DNA from: Verrucomicrobiales bacterium
GTDB taxonomy: Bacteria > Verrucomicrobiota > Verrucomicrobiia > Limisphaerales > UBA9464
Reading direction: 5' to 3'
Assembly: GCA_005793375.1 (NCBI GenBank)
Contig: SXSK01000324.1
Location: forward strand, 1 to 35,182
DNA: 35,182 nt
Part shown: positions 1 to 8,857 of the stretch, one piece after another
Numbering within the stretch: the first letter of the stretch is position 1
How the letters are laid out: the number at the start of each line of letters is the position of its first letter
The notes under the pieces: model-generated
Told to the model about the DNA's origin: nothing
What the model saw: only the letters and a program-made list of their open reading frames with translations
Databases searched by the model: none
Translations under genes and position numbers: made by a program

Positions 1-120
1 AATGATAATGCCCGAGTGGACTGTCCTCGGAGATCAATAATCGCGCCTGACGCATGCCGTCATTATGGCAACTTCCAAAAACCGAGCAAGCTTATTTTAT
101 AAATGACCTGTCCCTTATTA

Positions 121-534
121 TCAAATTCCCTCCAAAACATCCGCAGCGGGATCGGGCAGATTCAACGCCGTGTCCGCCGTTGTATCTGGGCCGCCCGGCA
201 CCGTGAGCGGAACATTCAGCGGTCGGCGACGGCGGAACCGATCGACAATGCGGCACCGGGTGACGTGCATCAGCCAGCCCTTGAACGTACATTGGTTCGG
301 GTCGTAGGCGAAATCCGGCATTTTCCTCGCGACCCCGATGACCGTTTCCTGAACCACGTCTTCCGCCTCCGGATCGCTCAAACCGGCCCGGATTGCCGCG
401 CCGTAAATGACCTTCCAGTAGGTGTTAAAGAATTCACGCCAACTGGGTTGATCATCGAGATCACGCAGCCGCTCGATCAACGACCGTCGCGTGGGCAGCA
501 GTTCGTCCGGATTGGCGATGGACTTGGAGCTCAT
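121..534 (-). pseudogene. ECF-type RNA polymerase sigma factor, 3'-truncated (region 2 present, region 4 missing)
   Basis: 137 aa ORF with sigma70 region 2-like sequence (DPEAEDVVQETVIGVARKMPDFAYDPNQCTFKGWLMHVTRCRIVDRFRRR); stops after ...DPAADVLEGI with no region 4 in any continuing frame. Confidence 0.75.
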
Positions 535-784
535 CGTTACTAGAGAACAATCGCAGTCGGCAGTGCAATTTTACAGAAATTTTGCGTGGATCGGGGCCGC
601 CAATGGCGGCAACCACCAAACCCGCCTTGGCCAACGACGAAATCCACTGCTAAAAGCCGTCACGAGAACCTTCAATCCAAACGACCAGTCCAAGGTCGAC
701 TATGAGCATGAGAATGAGCCTTTGATTTGCCCTCCAATAATTGGAGGCGCTTCGGATCTTGACGCTGAATTCTTCCCTTTATCC

Positions 785-1174
785 CTATCCCGACAGGTGA
801 TTCGGCACATTTCGGGTGTCACACAGTTCGATGACATGGCCATCGGGGTCGGAAACATAGATTTGCCAGGCGCCGTCGGGCCGGGTTCGGCGCGGTAGGT
901 AGTTGACGCCAACCTGCTTCAGATGGGCTTCCCAGGCGTCCATATCGTCAATACGGAGAGCAAAGTGGGTCCCTCGATCGTTTGAGATCACGGGGAGGCT
1001 CCGTTCGCCGATGAGGTGGAGTTCCTGACTCTGGCCGAGTCGGAACCACGCGCCCGGAAACTTGAAGGCGGGCCGGGGCATGGGACAAAGCAACAACACG
1101 CGCCGATAGAAATCACTGCTCTTTTCGACATCCGTGACGTGCAGGGCTACATGATTCAACTCCAGATGGGTCAT
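785..1174 (-). CDS. VOC family (glyoxalase/bleomycin resistance-like) protein
   Basis: MTHLELNHVALHVTDVEKSSDFYRRVL...VSDPDGHVIELCD is typical VOC; ATG at 1174 preferred over the upstream ORF start. Confidence 0.85.
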   Translation of the reverse strand: MTHLELNHVALHVTDVEKSSDFYRRVLLLCPMPRPAFKFPGAWFRLGQSQELHLIGERSLPVISNDRGTHFALRIDDMDAWEAHLKQVGVNYLPRRTRPDGAWQIYVSDPDGHVIELCDTRNVPNHLSG

Positions 1175-1237
1175 GACACCGGTCGTGATACCGAGAGTTG
1201 CATAACCTGACAACGGTTTCCCGGGGGGCGGGGGGGA

Positions 1238-1270
1238 GAAAGCGGCAGAGGGCTGCCAGCACTCCAGAGG
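1238..1270 (+). repeat. Dispersed hairpin repeat, copy A
   Basis: GAAAGCGGCAGAGGGCTGCCAGCACTCCAGAGG between divergent VOC and moxR genes. Confidence 0.7.
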
Positions 1271-1394
1271 AATAAAACCGAGGGTTTCCAGCGTTCCAAA
1301 GGGTTTGGCTACTGCCTTGCCTTCTGATGCGAGGTTCCTAACCTGCCGGCGAAACATTTCTCAGCGGGGACGGTCCAACATCCGCGCAACAATC

Positions 1395-2393
1395 ATGAAC
1401 ACTGAAGAAGCTATTGGCCAGTTTCGCAACGCGTACGTCGCGTGTCGGGAGCAAATTGGCCGGGTGATGGTGGGGCAGGACGCCATTGTCGAGGGAACGT
1501 TGACAGCCATTTTCGGCGGTGGACACGTTTTGCTGGAAGGCGTTCCTGGGCTAGGCAAGACGCTTTTGGTTCGAACCTTGGGTGAAGTGCTCAATCTTTC
1601 CTTCAGCCGGGTTCAATTTACGCCGGACCTGATGCCGGCTGACATTCTAGGGACGAACCTGGTGATGGAATTCCCCGATGGTCGCCGTGGATTTGAATTT
1701 CAAAAGGGACCAGTGTTTGCGCACTTGGTGTTGGCGGACGAGATCAACCGTGCCACGCCCAAGACGCAATCGGCCATGCTGGAGGCCATGCAGGAAAAGC
1801 AGGTGACCGCCGGTGGTGAGGTGCGGCCATTGCCGGCCCCATTCTTTGTTTTGGCGACGCAGAATCCTATCGATCAGGAGGGAACGTACCCATTGCCCGA
1901 AGCGCAATTGGATCGGTTCTTCTTCAAATTGATTGTGGGTTACCCCAGCGCCGCCGAATTGATGGAAGTCGTGACGCGGACTACCGAGGGCGGGAAGGTC
2001 GTTCCTGAAAAAGTGTTGGATGGGCCAGATCTGATCGCGTTGCAGCAGTTGGTGCGGCAGGTCCCGATTGCGTCGCATGTGAAGGATTATGCTGTGCGAT
2101 TGGTCATGGCTACGCATCCCAAGACCGAGACGGCCGCGCCCATCTCCAATCAGTACTTGCGTTTTGGGAGCAGTCCGCGAGGTGCCCAGGTGTTATTATT
2201 GGCGGGAAAAGTGCGCGCCCTGACACAGGGACGCTTCAACGTGAGTTACGAGGACATTCAGGTCGTGGCGGCGCCGGCCTTGAGGCATCGATTGATTTTG
2301 AATTTTGAGGGTGAAGCCGAGGGCATTACCACGGACATGGTGGTTGGCCAGATTCTCCAAGACGTTCCGCGTGACGCTGCTGTGAGTGTTTGA
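1395..2393 (+). CDS. MoxR family AAA+ ATPase
   Basis: Walker A GVPGLGKT, Walker B LADEINRA, ATQNPIDQEGTYPLPEAQLDRF motif diagnostic of MoxR. Confidence 0.95.
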   Translation: MNTEEAIGQFRNAYVACREQIGRVMVGQDAIVEGTLTAIFGGGHVLLEGVPGLGKTLLVRTLGEVLNLSFSRVQFTPDLMPADILGTNLVMEFPDGRRGFEFQKGPVFAHLVLADEINRATPKTQSAMLEAMQEKQVTAGGEVRPLPAPFFVLATQNPIDQEGTYPLPEAQLDRFFFKLIVGYPSAAELMEVVTRTTEGGKVVPEKVLDGPDLIALQQLVRQVPIASHVKDYAVRLVMATHPKTETAAPISNQYLRFGSSPRGAQVLLLAGKVRALTQGRFNVSYEDIQVVAAPALRHRLILNFEGEAEGITTDMVVGQILQDVPRDAAVSV

Positions 2394-2417
2394 CCGTAGG
2401 CCCGGTCGATACTGCGT

Positions 2418-3350
2418 TTGATGAAGACTGCATTGCTCCCCCCAGAACTGCTTCGACGATTGGAGCAAATACAGTTGCTTGCGGCGCGCCGCGCCAAGAG
2501 TACGGCACGGGGCGAACGACGCAGTCGTGCCCGTGGCGTGAGTGTCGAGTTCGCCGACTACCGCAATTACGTGGTTGGGGATGATTTGCGGCATCTCGAC
2601 TGGAATCTCTTTGGCCGGCTGGATCGGCTTTTTCTGAAACTGTACGAGGAAGAACGGGAATTGCCCGTGCGCATCTTCCTGGATGCCAGCGAGAGCATGA
2701 ACTTTGGAACTCCCCGGAAGTTTGATTTCGCACGGCAGGTGGCGGCTGCCATGGGTTATGTCGCACTCTGTGGATTCGATCGCGTCAGTTTTCATGTGTT
2801 CCCGGATCCACAAGCTCAGGATTCCCAGGCGCTAATTGCATACAATCAACAGATGGCAGTGCGTGGAGCCCTGCGGTCTGTCCGCGGTAAGAAATCCGCC
2901 ATGCAATTCTTCACGAATATCACAGCCCTGACATCGGGTGGAGCTGCGGACTTTAATGCCGCGTTGAAGCGTGGAGCGCTTGAGGCTCGTCAGACCGGCG
3001 TGGCGGTGGTGTTGAGCGACTTCTTGGATCCGAATGGTTACGAGGCCGGACTGACGGCACTCGTCGGGCGCGGATTTCAGGTCCATGCGGTGCAACTCCT
3101 GGCCCCTGAAGAGCTGGAGCCATCGGCCTTTGGAGATCTTCGCTTGATTGACGCAGAAACCGGAGCCCAACAGGAAGTCACCTTTGGCAAATATCGACTC
3201 AAAGCGTATCAACAGAGTGTTGCGTCTTTCATTCAACGGCTGAGAGAGTACTGCCAGCCCCGGGGTATCCAATTTTTCAGCGTGAGCAGTGCGACGGATC
3301 TGAGCGATCTGCTGCTCAAGCAACTGAAGGAATCGGAAGTGTGGTCCTGA
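2418..3350 (+). CDS. DUF58 domain-containing protein
   Basis: EFADYRNYVVGDDLRHLDWNLFGRLDRLFLKLYEEERELPVRIFLDASESM; directly follows moxR. Confidence 0.93.
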   Translation: MMKTALLPPELLRRLEQIQLLAARRAKSTARGERRSRARGVSVEFADYRNYVVGDDLRHLDWNLFGRLDRLFLKLYEEERELPVRIFLDASESMNFGTPRKFDFARQVAAAMGYVALCGFDRVSFHVFPDPQAQDSQALIAYNQQMAVRGALRSVRGKKSAMQFFTNITALTSGGAADFNAALKRGALEARQTGVAVVLSDFLDPNGYEAGLTALVGRGFQVHAVQLLAPEELEPSAFGDLRLIDAETGAQQEVTFGKYRLKAYQQSVASFIQRLREYCQPRGIQFFSVSSATDLSDLLLKQLKESEVWS

Positions 3351-3360
3351 TGGGATTGTT

Positions 3361-4608
3361 ATGGAAATCATGGAAACGACAATGGATAGCCTGACTCGGC
3401 GAGGCTTCCTGAAACGAACCGGCTGGGCGATGGCGACGGTTGGTTCGGCGCTGGGTTCGATGTCAGCGGAGTCGCTGCAATTGGGTTTTGAGAATGGGGA
3501 GCGGCCATTGGTGAAATATCCCCAAAAGCGACCGCTGCTTCAACTGACGGCGCGGCCGCCTCAATTGGAAACGCCCTTTGGTGTTTTCAATGAGAGTCTG
3601 CTGACGCCCAACGATGCGTTTTTTGTCCGGTACCATTTGACAAATTCGCCCCCGAAAGCGGAGGTGCTGCAGCCGGGAACCTTTCGGTTGTCGATCAAGG
3701 GCAATGTTGGGACGCCATTGAGTCTCTCAATGGAGGAGCTGAAGAAGCGTTTTGAGCCGGCGGAAGTGGTGGCCGTCAATCAATGTTCGGGCAATAGTCG
3801 CGGCTTTTTTAAGCCGCGGGTCGCTGGCGGGCAACTGGGACATGGCGCCATGGGGTGCGCCCGTTGGCGCGGGGTGCGATTGGCGGACGTATTGAAAGCG
3901 ACTTCACCGGTGGCGGGCGCCAAGCAGGTGGTTATTAACGGGCTCGACACTCCGTTCGTTCCTCAGACGCCAGACTTTATCAAGGCGTTGGAAATGGATC
4001 AGGCGTTGGATCCGGAGTTGCTTCTGGCGTATGAGATGAATGGGGAACCATTGCCCTGGTTAAACGGGTTCCCATTGCGCCTGGTAGTGCCCGGCCATTA
4101 CGGCACCTATTGGATCAAACACATTCATGAAATCACGGTGGTCAATGAGGAGTTCAAAGGCTTCTGGATGAACCCTGGGTATCGGATCCCGGACGATCCC
4201 TGTGCCGCCATCGCTCCGGGGACAGCCCCTAGACGAACCATACCCATCTCACGCTTTAATGTTCGATCGTTCATTACCAGCCTTGGGCCCGGAGCGGTGC
4301 TCAAGGCGGGTCAATTGGTGGTGTTGCGAGGCATTGCCTTCGACGATGGACATGGCATCCGCGAGGTGTTGGTCTCGGACGACGAGGGTCGATCGTGGAA
4401 AGCGGCGGATTTGGGTAAAGAAATCGATCGCTATGCTTTCCGGGAGTGGACGCTTCGCTATACACCGACGAGGGTAGGTTCTGCGACTCTCATGGCGCGT
4501 GCCACGAATCGACTCGGGCAATCACAACCGCTCGAGCCGCTCTGGAATCCGGCGGGGTATATGCGCAATTGTGTGGAAGCTGTGGTGGCGACTGTAAACG
4601 CATCATGA
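3361..4608 (+). CDS. Tat-exported sulfite oxidase/sulfite dehydrogenase molybdopterin subunit (SorA-like)
   Basis: Twin-arginine start TRRGFLKR; NQCSGNSRG Mo-ligand Cys motif; WLNGFPLRLVVPGHYGTYWIKHI; C-terminal dimerisation-like domain. Confidence 0.88.
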   Translation: MEIMETTMDSLTRRGFLKRTGWAMATVGSALGSMSAESLQLGFENGERPLVKYPQKRPLLQLTARPPQLETPFGVFNESLLTPNDAFFVRYHLTNSPPKAEVLQPGTFRLSIKGNVGTPLSLSMEELKKRFEPAEVVAVNQCSGNSRGFFKPRVAGGQLGHGAMGCARWRGVRLADVLKATSPVAGAKQVVINGLDTPFVPQTPDFIKALEMDQALDPELLLAYEMNGEPLPWLNGFPLRLVVPGHYGTYWIKHIHEITVVNEEFKGFWMNPGYRIPDDPCAAIAPGTAPRRTIPISRFNVRSFITSLGPGAVLKAGQLVVLRGIAFDDGHGIREVLVSDDEGRSWKAADLGKEIDRYAFREWTLRYTPTRVGSATLMARATNRLGQSQPLEPLWNPAGYMRNCVEAVVATVNAS

Positions 4609-4955
4609 AGACATTTCTTAAACTGGGCCTTATGGGAAGCTTGGGATGCTGGTTGATGGCAGCCGATGTGCCCGTGGAACCGGTGAGAAACGCCTTCGGA
4701 TCGGATCCGTGGACGTTGCCTGCTGAAAAGACTCAACTCAAGGAGGGTGACGGTTTGAAGGCACTCAGCACAAACTGTCTGTTGTGTCATTCGATGGATT
4801 ATGTGTCGACGCAACCGGTGTTGACGCGAGCCCAGTGGACGGCAGGGGTGGAAAAAATGCGCGCCCGTTTTGGGGCGGTCATTTCGACCAATGCGATTCC
4901 GACGATTGTGGAGTATCTCACTCGCAACTACGGCCGTGAAAACCCAAAGCCCTGA
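4605..4955 (+). CDS. Monoheme c-type cytochrome, SorB-like subunit
   Basis: Signal peptide, CLLCHS heme motif, 4-nt ATGA overlap with the sulfite dehydrogenase gene. Confidence 0.8.
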   Translation: MKTFLKLGLMGSLGCWLMAADVPVEPVRNAFGSDPWTLPAEKTQLKEGDGLKALSTNCLLCHSMDYVSTQPVLTRAQWTAGVEKMRARFGAVISTNAIPTIVEYLTRNYGRENPKP

Positions 4956-4970
4956 GCATCGGATCGAGCG

Positions 4971-6818
4971 ATGAATTTTTTGGCGCCACTCGGATTTGCT
5001 TTCGCGGCGGCGTTGCCCGTAGTGGTGGTGTTTTATCTTTTGAAGCGCAAGCGTGTGGTGCGGTTGGTGCCGTCCACGCTACTCTGGCAGCGATTCTTGG
5101 CGGAGAGCCAAGCCAGCGCTCCATTCCAGCGGTTGCGCCACAATTGGCTGCTACTGCTTCAGTTGCTGCTGCTTTCCCTGGTCGTCTTGGCGTTGGCCAG
5201 ACCCTATTTCACTGGTCAGGCCAGTACCGCTGCATTGCAGGTGGTGGTGCTCGACAACAGCGCCTCAATGCAAACGACCGATGAATCGCCATCGCGATTT
5301 GAGAAGGCGCGTGCGGAGGCCCTCCAACTGGTCGAGGGCCTCAACACCCGCAATGGTCAGCAGATGATTTTGTTGGTAGCTGGGGCGGGCGCTGAAGTGA
5401 AACAGAGCGCCACTTCCGACAAGGCCTCCCTGCGGCGAGCATTGCAGACGGCGTCGGTGACGGATACCCCGTCGAGATTAGTGGAAGCCTTGCGTGTGGC
5501 TGAAAGTCTGACTCAGAACAATCCGCAAGCCGAAATTCATCTGTTCAGCGATGGCGCGGTAATGGGGTTGGAAGAATTTGAAGCGCGCGACTTGCGGCTG
5601 ACGTATCATCAGGTTGGAGTGCGCGCGCAGAATGCCGGCATTGTGAGCTTGGATGTAAAGGCCAGTCCGGAGGATCCCTCCAAACGAGCGATCTTTACCA
5701 GTGTCGCCAATTTTTCGAGTACACCTCTGGAGTCAACCTTGGAGCTTTTACTAGACGGTCGTTTGTTGGAAGCCAAGGCGGCTACGGTGGGGCCAACCAA
5801 TACCGTGCCGGTGGTTTTTGTCGCGCAGCAAGCGAGCAACGGCGTGTTTACCGTGCGCTTGAGCGCCACCGATGATCTTTCGGCGGACAATCAGGCGAGT
5901 GTGGTCAGCTTGTTGCCAGAGCCGGCCCAAGTGCTGTTGGTGAGCAAAGGGAATCGTTTTCTGGAGAAAGCATTAGCTGCCTCCAGTCCACATATCGAGG
6001 TGTCGAAGGCCGCGGATTTCGCAGATCCAGCCGCCAAGGTTGATTTAGTCGTGCTCGATGATGTCATCCCTTCCGCTTGGCCTTCGGGAAATGTGCTGGC
6101 GATCCATGTCGTCCAAACCAACTGGTTTGAAAGTCCGATTTCAGCCCAGGAGAACCCCGCGATCGTGGATTGGAAGAATACGCATCCATTGCTGCGCTTC
6201 GTCAGTTTTGATTCGGTTCAGGTGGCTCAGAGTTTAGCGGTAAAAACTCCATCGTGGGCAGTTTCGTTGGTGGATTCTCCATCGTCACCGCTGGTGATTG
6301 CCGGGGAGCTTGGACGACAGCGCATTGTCTGGATTGGGTTCGACACGTTGCAGAGCACCTGGCCACTGCGAATTAGTTTTCCGATTTTCATTGCCAATGT
6401 GGTGGATTGGTTGAATCCAGCGAGTGCCCGGGCAGATCAATTCATGGTTCGAGCCGGGGATCCGTTTCGGTTTCCTCTCGAAGGTGAAGTGGCCAACGCA
6501 CGGATCACCTCGCCAGATCTCACTCAAACGGAGTTGGAACTTGGACCCAACACACGCGAACTAGTCTTTGGGGGGACACGCAGACAAGGCACTTACAACG
6601 TCGTCGCAGGAACCAATGCCTTCGCATTCTGCGTCAATTTGTTGGACGCCCAAGAAAGCAACACCCAGCCGCGGTCGAGTCTCAATATAGGCCGATTCAA
6701 GGAAATCCAACAGACCACTTCAAAACCGGCGAACCTGGAATACTGGCGATGGTTCGCCTTGGCGGGGGTTGCGGTCATGATGGTGGAATGGTGGTGGTTC
6801 CATCGGCGCACGGCATAG
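4971..6818 (+). CDS. BatA/VWA domain-containing membrane protein
   Basis: N-terminal MNFLAPLGFAFAAALPVVVVFYLLKRKR (BatA-type), MIDAS-like VVVLDNSASM, C-terminal TM segment. Confidence 0.9.
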   Translation: MNFLAPLGFAFAAALPVVVVFYLLKRKRVVRLVPSTLLWQRFLAESQASAPFQRLRHNWLLLLQLLLLSLVVLALARPYFTGQASTAALQVVVLDNSASMQTTDESPSRFEKARAEALQLVEGLNTRNGQQMILLVAGAGAEVKQSATSDKASLRRALQTASVTDTPSRLVEALRVAESLTQNNPQAEIHLFSDGAVMGLEEFEARDLRLTYHQVGVRAQNAGIVSLDVKASPEDPSKRAIFTSVANFSSTPLESTLELLLDGRLLEAKAATVGPTNTVPVVFVAQQASNGVFTVRLSATDDLSADNQASVVSLLPEPAQVLLVSKGNRFLEKALAASSPHIEVSKAADFADPAAKVDLVVLDDVIPSAWPSGNVLAIHVVQTNWFESPISAQENPAIVDWKNTHPLLRFVSFDSVQVAQSLAVKTPSWAVSLVDSPSSPLVIAGELGRQRIVWIGFDTLQSTWPLRISFPIFIANVVDWLNPASARADQFMVRAGDPFRFPLEGEVANARITSPDLTQTELELGPNTRELVFGGTRRQGTYNVVAGTNAFAFCVNLLDAQESNTQPRSSLNIGRFKEIQQTTSKPANLEYWRWFALAGVAVMMVEWWWFHRRTA

Positions 6819-6920
6819 AGGCACGGCGTCCTGCAAGCATCGGTTGTCTTGGCCAATTCCGTCTCACAGCTGGCCAAGTCTTGCAAAGCGCCACACCAGT
6901 GACCTGTCAGGCTCACGCGC

Positions 6921-7205
6921 GTGAATGGAACCGCCGCCCAGAATTCTCCTAGCGAGGCAGCACCAACTCTGTGCTCATTAAGCCGTGTCAAGACGGGCAT
7001 GGTGGTGCGGGTGAAGCGATTGATCGCTGCCCCTGAGACCTGTCAACGCCTCCGGGAGCTCGGATTGAATGAAGAATCGATCATTCGACTGATCGCTCGT
7101 CAGGCGACGCTTATCTGCCAGGTGCGAAATGCTCGTCTTGCCTTTAGTGAGACGTTGGCCCGCAGTATCCTGGTTGAATCGTTGGATGCATCTCCGTGCG
7201 CCTGA
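6921..7205 (+). CDS. FeoA domain protein
   Basis: VKRLIAAPETCQRLRELGLNEESIIRLIARQATLICQVRNARLAFSETLARSILVE fits FeoA/SH3-like fold. Confidence 0.8.
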   Translation: MNGTAAQNSPSEAAPTLCSLSRVKTGMVVRVKRLIAAPETCQRLRELGLNEESIIRLIARQATLICQVRNARLAFSETLARSILVESLDASPCA

Positions 7206-8155
7206 CCGAGCCACTTTGGGCTGGAGTGGCGTTGTTCACGGCAGTGATTGGGATCACTTTAAGCTCCTATTGGATTTGGCATCGATCAATCGGAGCTGAC
7301 GCGGCGAAGTTCAACCGAAAGGCGACGTCGTTGCCCCGGCCCCCAGACGAGTTGGGAGAAACCTCGGTGGTTGGTGTCTTGGCTGGGTCAGGATTACAGC
7401 AGACCAATCCGTCGATTCTCAGTCGGGATTTTCCTCGGTTCGATGACGAACGCGTCCTTCAGGGCAGATATCTCTTCGAACGTCATTGTGCGGCCTGCCA
7501 TGGACGCTGGGGAGATGGTCGCGGTGAGTTGGCGGAAGGTATGCATCCCAAGCCGAGAAAACTGACGGCAGGGGTCTTTAAATTTCGCAGCACCCCAACG
7601 GGTTCGCTTCCGATGGATTTGGATTTGGAACGGACAATCCGCCGAGGCATTGCCAATAGTTCCATGCCATCATTCCAACACCTTCCCTCGCGAGACGTTG
7701 ATGCGTTGATAGTATTTGTGAAGACGTTGTCCTCGAACTGGCGACGACAGGCGCAGCCATCCATGCCGATGTCACTTCCAGCCGAGCCAGCGTGGCTTTA
7801 CCTCACAGTCGAGTCCGAGACCCATCGTGTTGTCGGCAAGGAATTGTTTGCCGCCAATTGTGCTCCGTGCCATGGGGAGCGTGGTGATGGTAGTTCCGAA
7901 ATTGCGAAATCATTGGAGGATGTCTGGGGTCAACCCTGTGCGCCCTCGGATCTCCGACACGAGGGACTGAAATGCGGGCCGGAATTGATGGATATTTTCC
8001 GGGTTCTCGTGACCGGCCTGGACGGGACGCCGATGCCGAGCTTTCGCGAGGCTTTCACGGATGAGCAGTTGTGGGATGTGGTGGCCTACATCGCCTCGTT
8101 GCGCCGCAAACCGGCGATGGACGCTACCAAGGCGGAGGAACTGGACGAGCCATGA
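7196..8155 (+). CDS. Diheme c-type cytochrome
   Basis: GTG start; N-terminal membrane anchor; two heme motifs CAACHGRWGDG and CAPCHGERGDG. Confidence 0.88.
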   Translation: MRLTEPLWAGVALFTAVIGITLSSYWIWHRSIGADAAKFNRKATSLPRPPDELGETSVVGVLAGSGLQQTNPSILSRDFPRFDDERVLQGRYLFERHCAACHGRWGDGRGELAEGMHPKPRKLTAGVFKFRSTPTGSLPMDLDLERTIRRGIANSSMPSFQHLPSRDVDALIVFVKTLSSNWRRQAQPSMPMSLPAEPAWLYLTVESETHRVVGKELFAANCAPCHGERGDGSSEIAKSLEDVWGQPCAPSDLRHEGLKCGPELMDIFRVLVTGLDGTPMPSFREAFTDEQLWDVVAYIASLRRKPAMDATKAEELDEP

Positions 8156-8236
8156 ACTTTGGCCGAGGAATGATCGGAGGCCAGTCGAATGTGGGCGCCT
8201 CTCCGAGTTGTCGGTGGTGCATCTTCTGCTCAAATA

Positions 8237-8265
8237 GAAAGCGGTGGAGGGCTACCGCAGTCAAA
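8237..8265 (+). repeat. Dispersed hairpin repeat, copy B
   Basis: GAAAGCGGTGGAGGGCTACCGCAGTC in the intergenic region upstream of coaD. Confidence 0.75.
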
Positions 8266-8328
8266 ATAGTGCGGCGGCCTTTTGGAGACGACATTGCCGA
8301 GCGGCTCCGGCGGTATTAGGCTCGGCTC

Positions 8329-8808
8329 ATGCGAACGGTGATTTACCCGGGAAGCTTCGATCCATTGACCAATGGGCATTTGGATGTGATCCAGCGCGCG
8401 GCCAGTTTATTTGATCGGGTGATTGTTGCGGTCGCGCAGAATGAGGGTAAGCAGCCGTTGTTCACCTTGGAAGAGCGACGCGAGCACGTCACGGAAGTGA
8501 CTCGCGAACTGAGTAATGTGGAAGCGGACATCTTTGAAGGGTTACTGGTGGATTATGCGGTCCGGCGCGGCGCGTGTGCGGTGGTGCGGGGATTAAGGGC
8601 AGTGAGTGACTTTGAATTCGAGTTCCAACTTGCTTTGATGAACCGGAAACTGAATAGCTCTGTGGAAACAATTTTCATGATGCCTCGAGATACCTACACG
8701 TTTCTGAGTTCTCGACTGGTGAAGGAGATTGCCCGGCTCGGAGGGGACGTCACGCCATTCGTTCCACCCCGAATTTGTGCGGCATTGAAGGAGAAATTGA
8801 AGTGTTAG
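8329..8808 (+). CDS. coaD: Phosphopantetheine adenylyltransferase
   Basis: MRTVIYPGSFDPLTNGHLDVIQRAA ... VVRGLRAVSDFEFEFQLALMNRKL ... FLSSRLVKEIA. Confidence 0.97.
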   Translation: MRTVIYPGSFDPLTNGHLDVIQRAASLFDRVIVAVAQNEGKQPLFTLEERREHVTEVTRELSNVEADIFEGLLVDYAVRRGACAVVRGLRAVSDFEFEFQLALMNRKLNSSVETIFMMPRDTYTFLSSRLVKEIARLGGDVTPFVPPRICAALKEKLKC

Positions 8809-8857
8809 TTCTAGAAAACTTGTCGAGCGGCTGGTTCTGGTTCTAATCAAGAGGTAA

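Noticed and set aside
103-543. 146 aa plus-strand ORF
   Set aside because: Antisense to the sigma factor region 2 sequence.
5316-5342. Perfect 9-bp inverted repeat GAGGCCCTC-N9-GAGGGCCTC
   Set aside because: Lies inside the VWA coding sequence (EALQLVEGL) and is plausibly a coincidence of codon composition.
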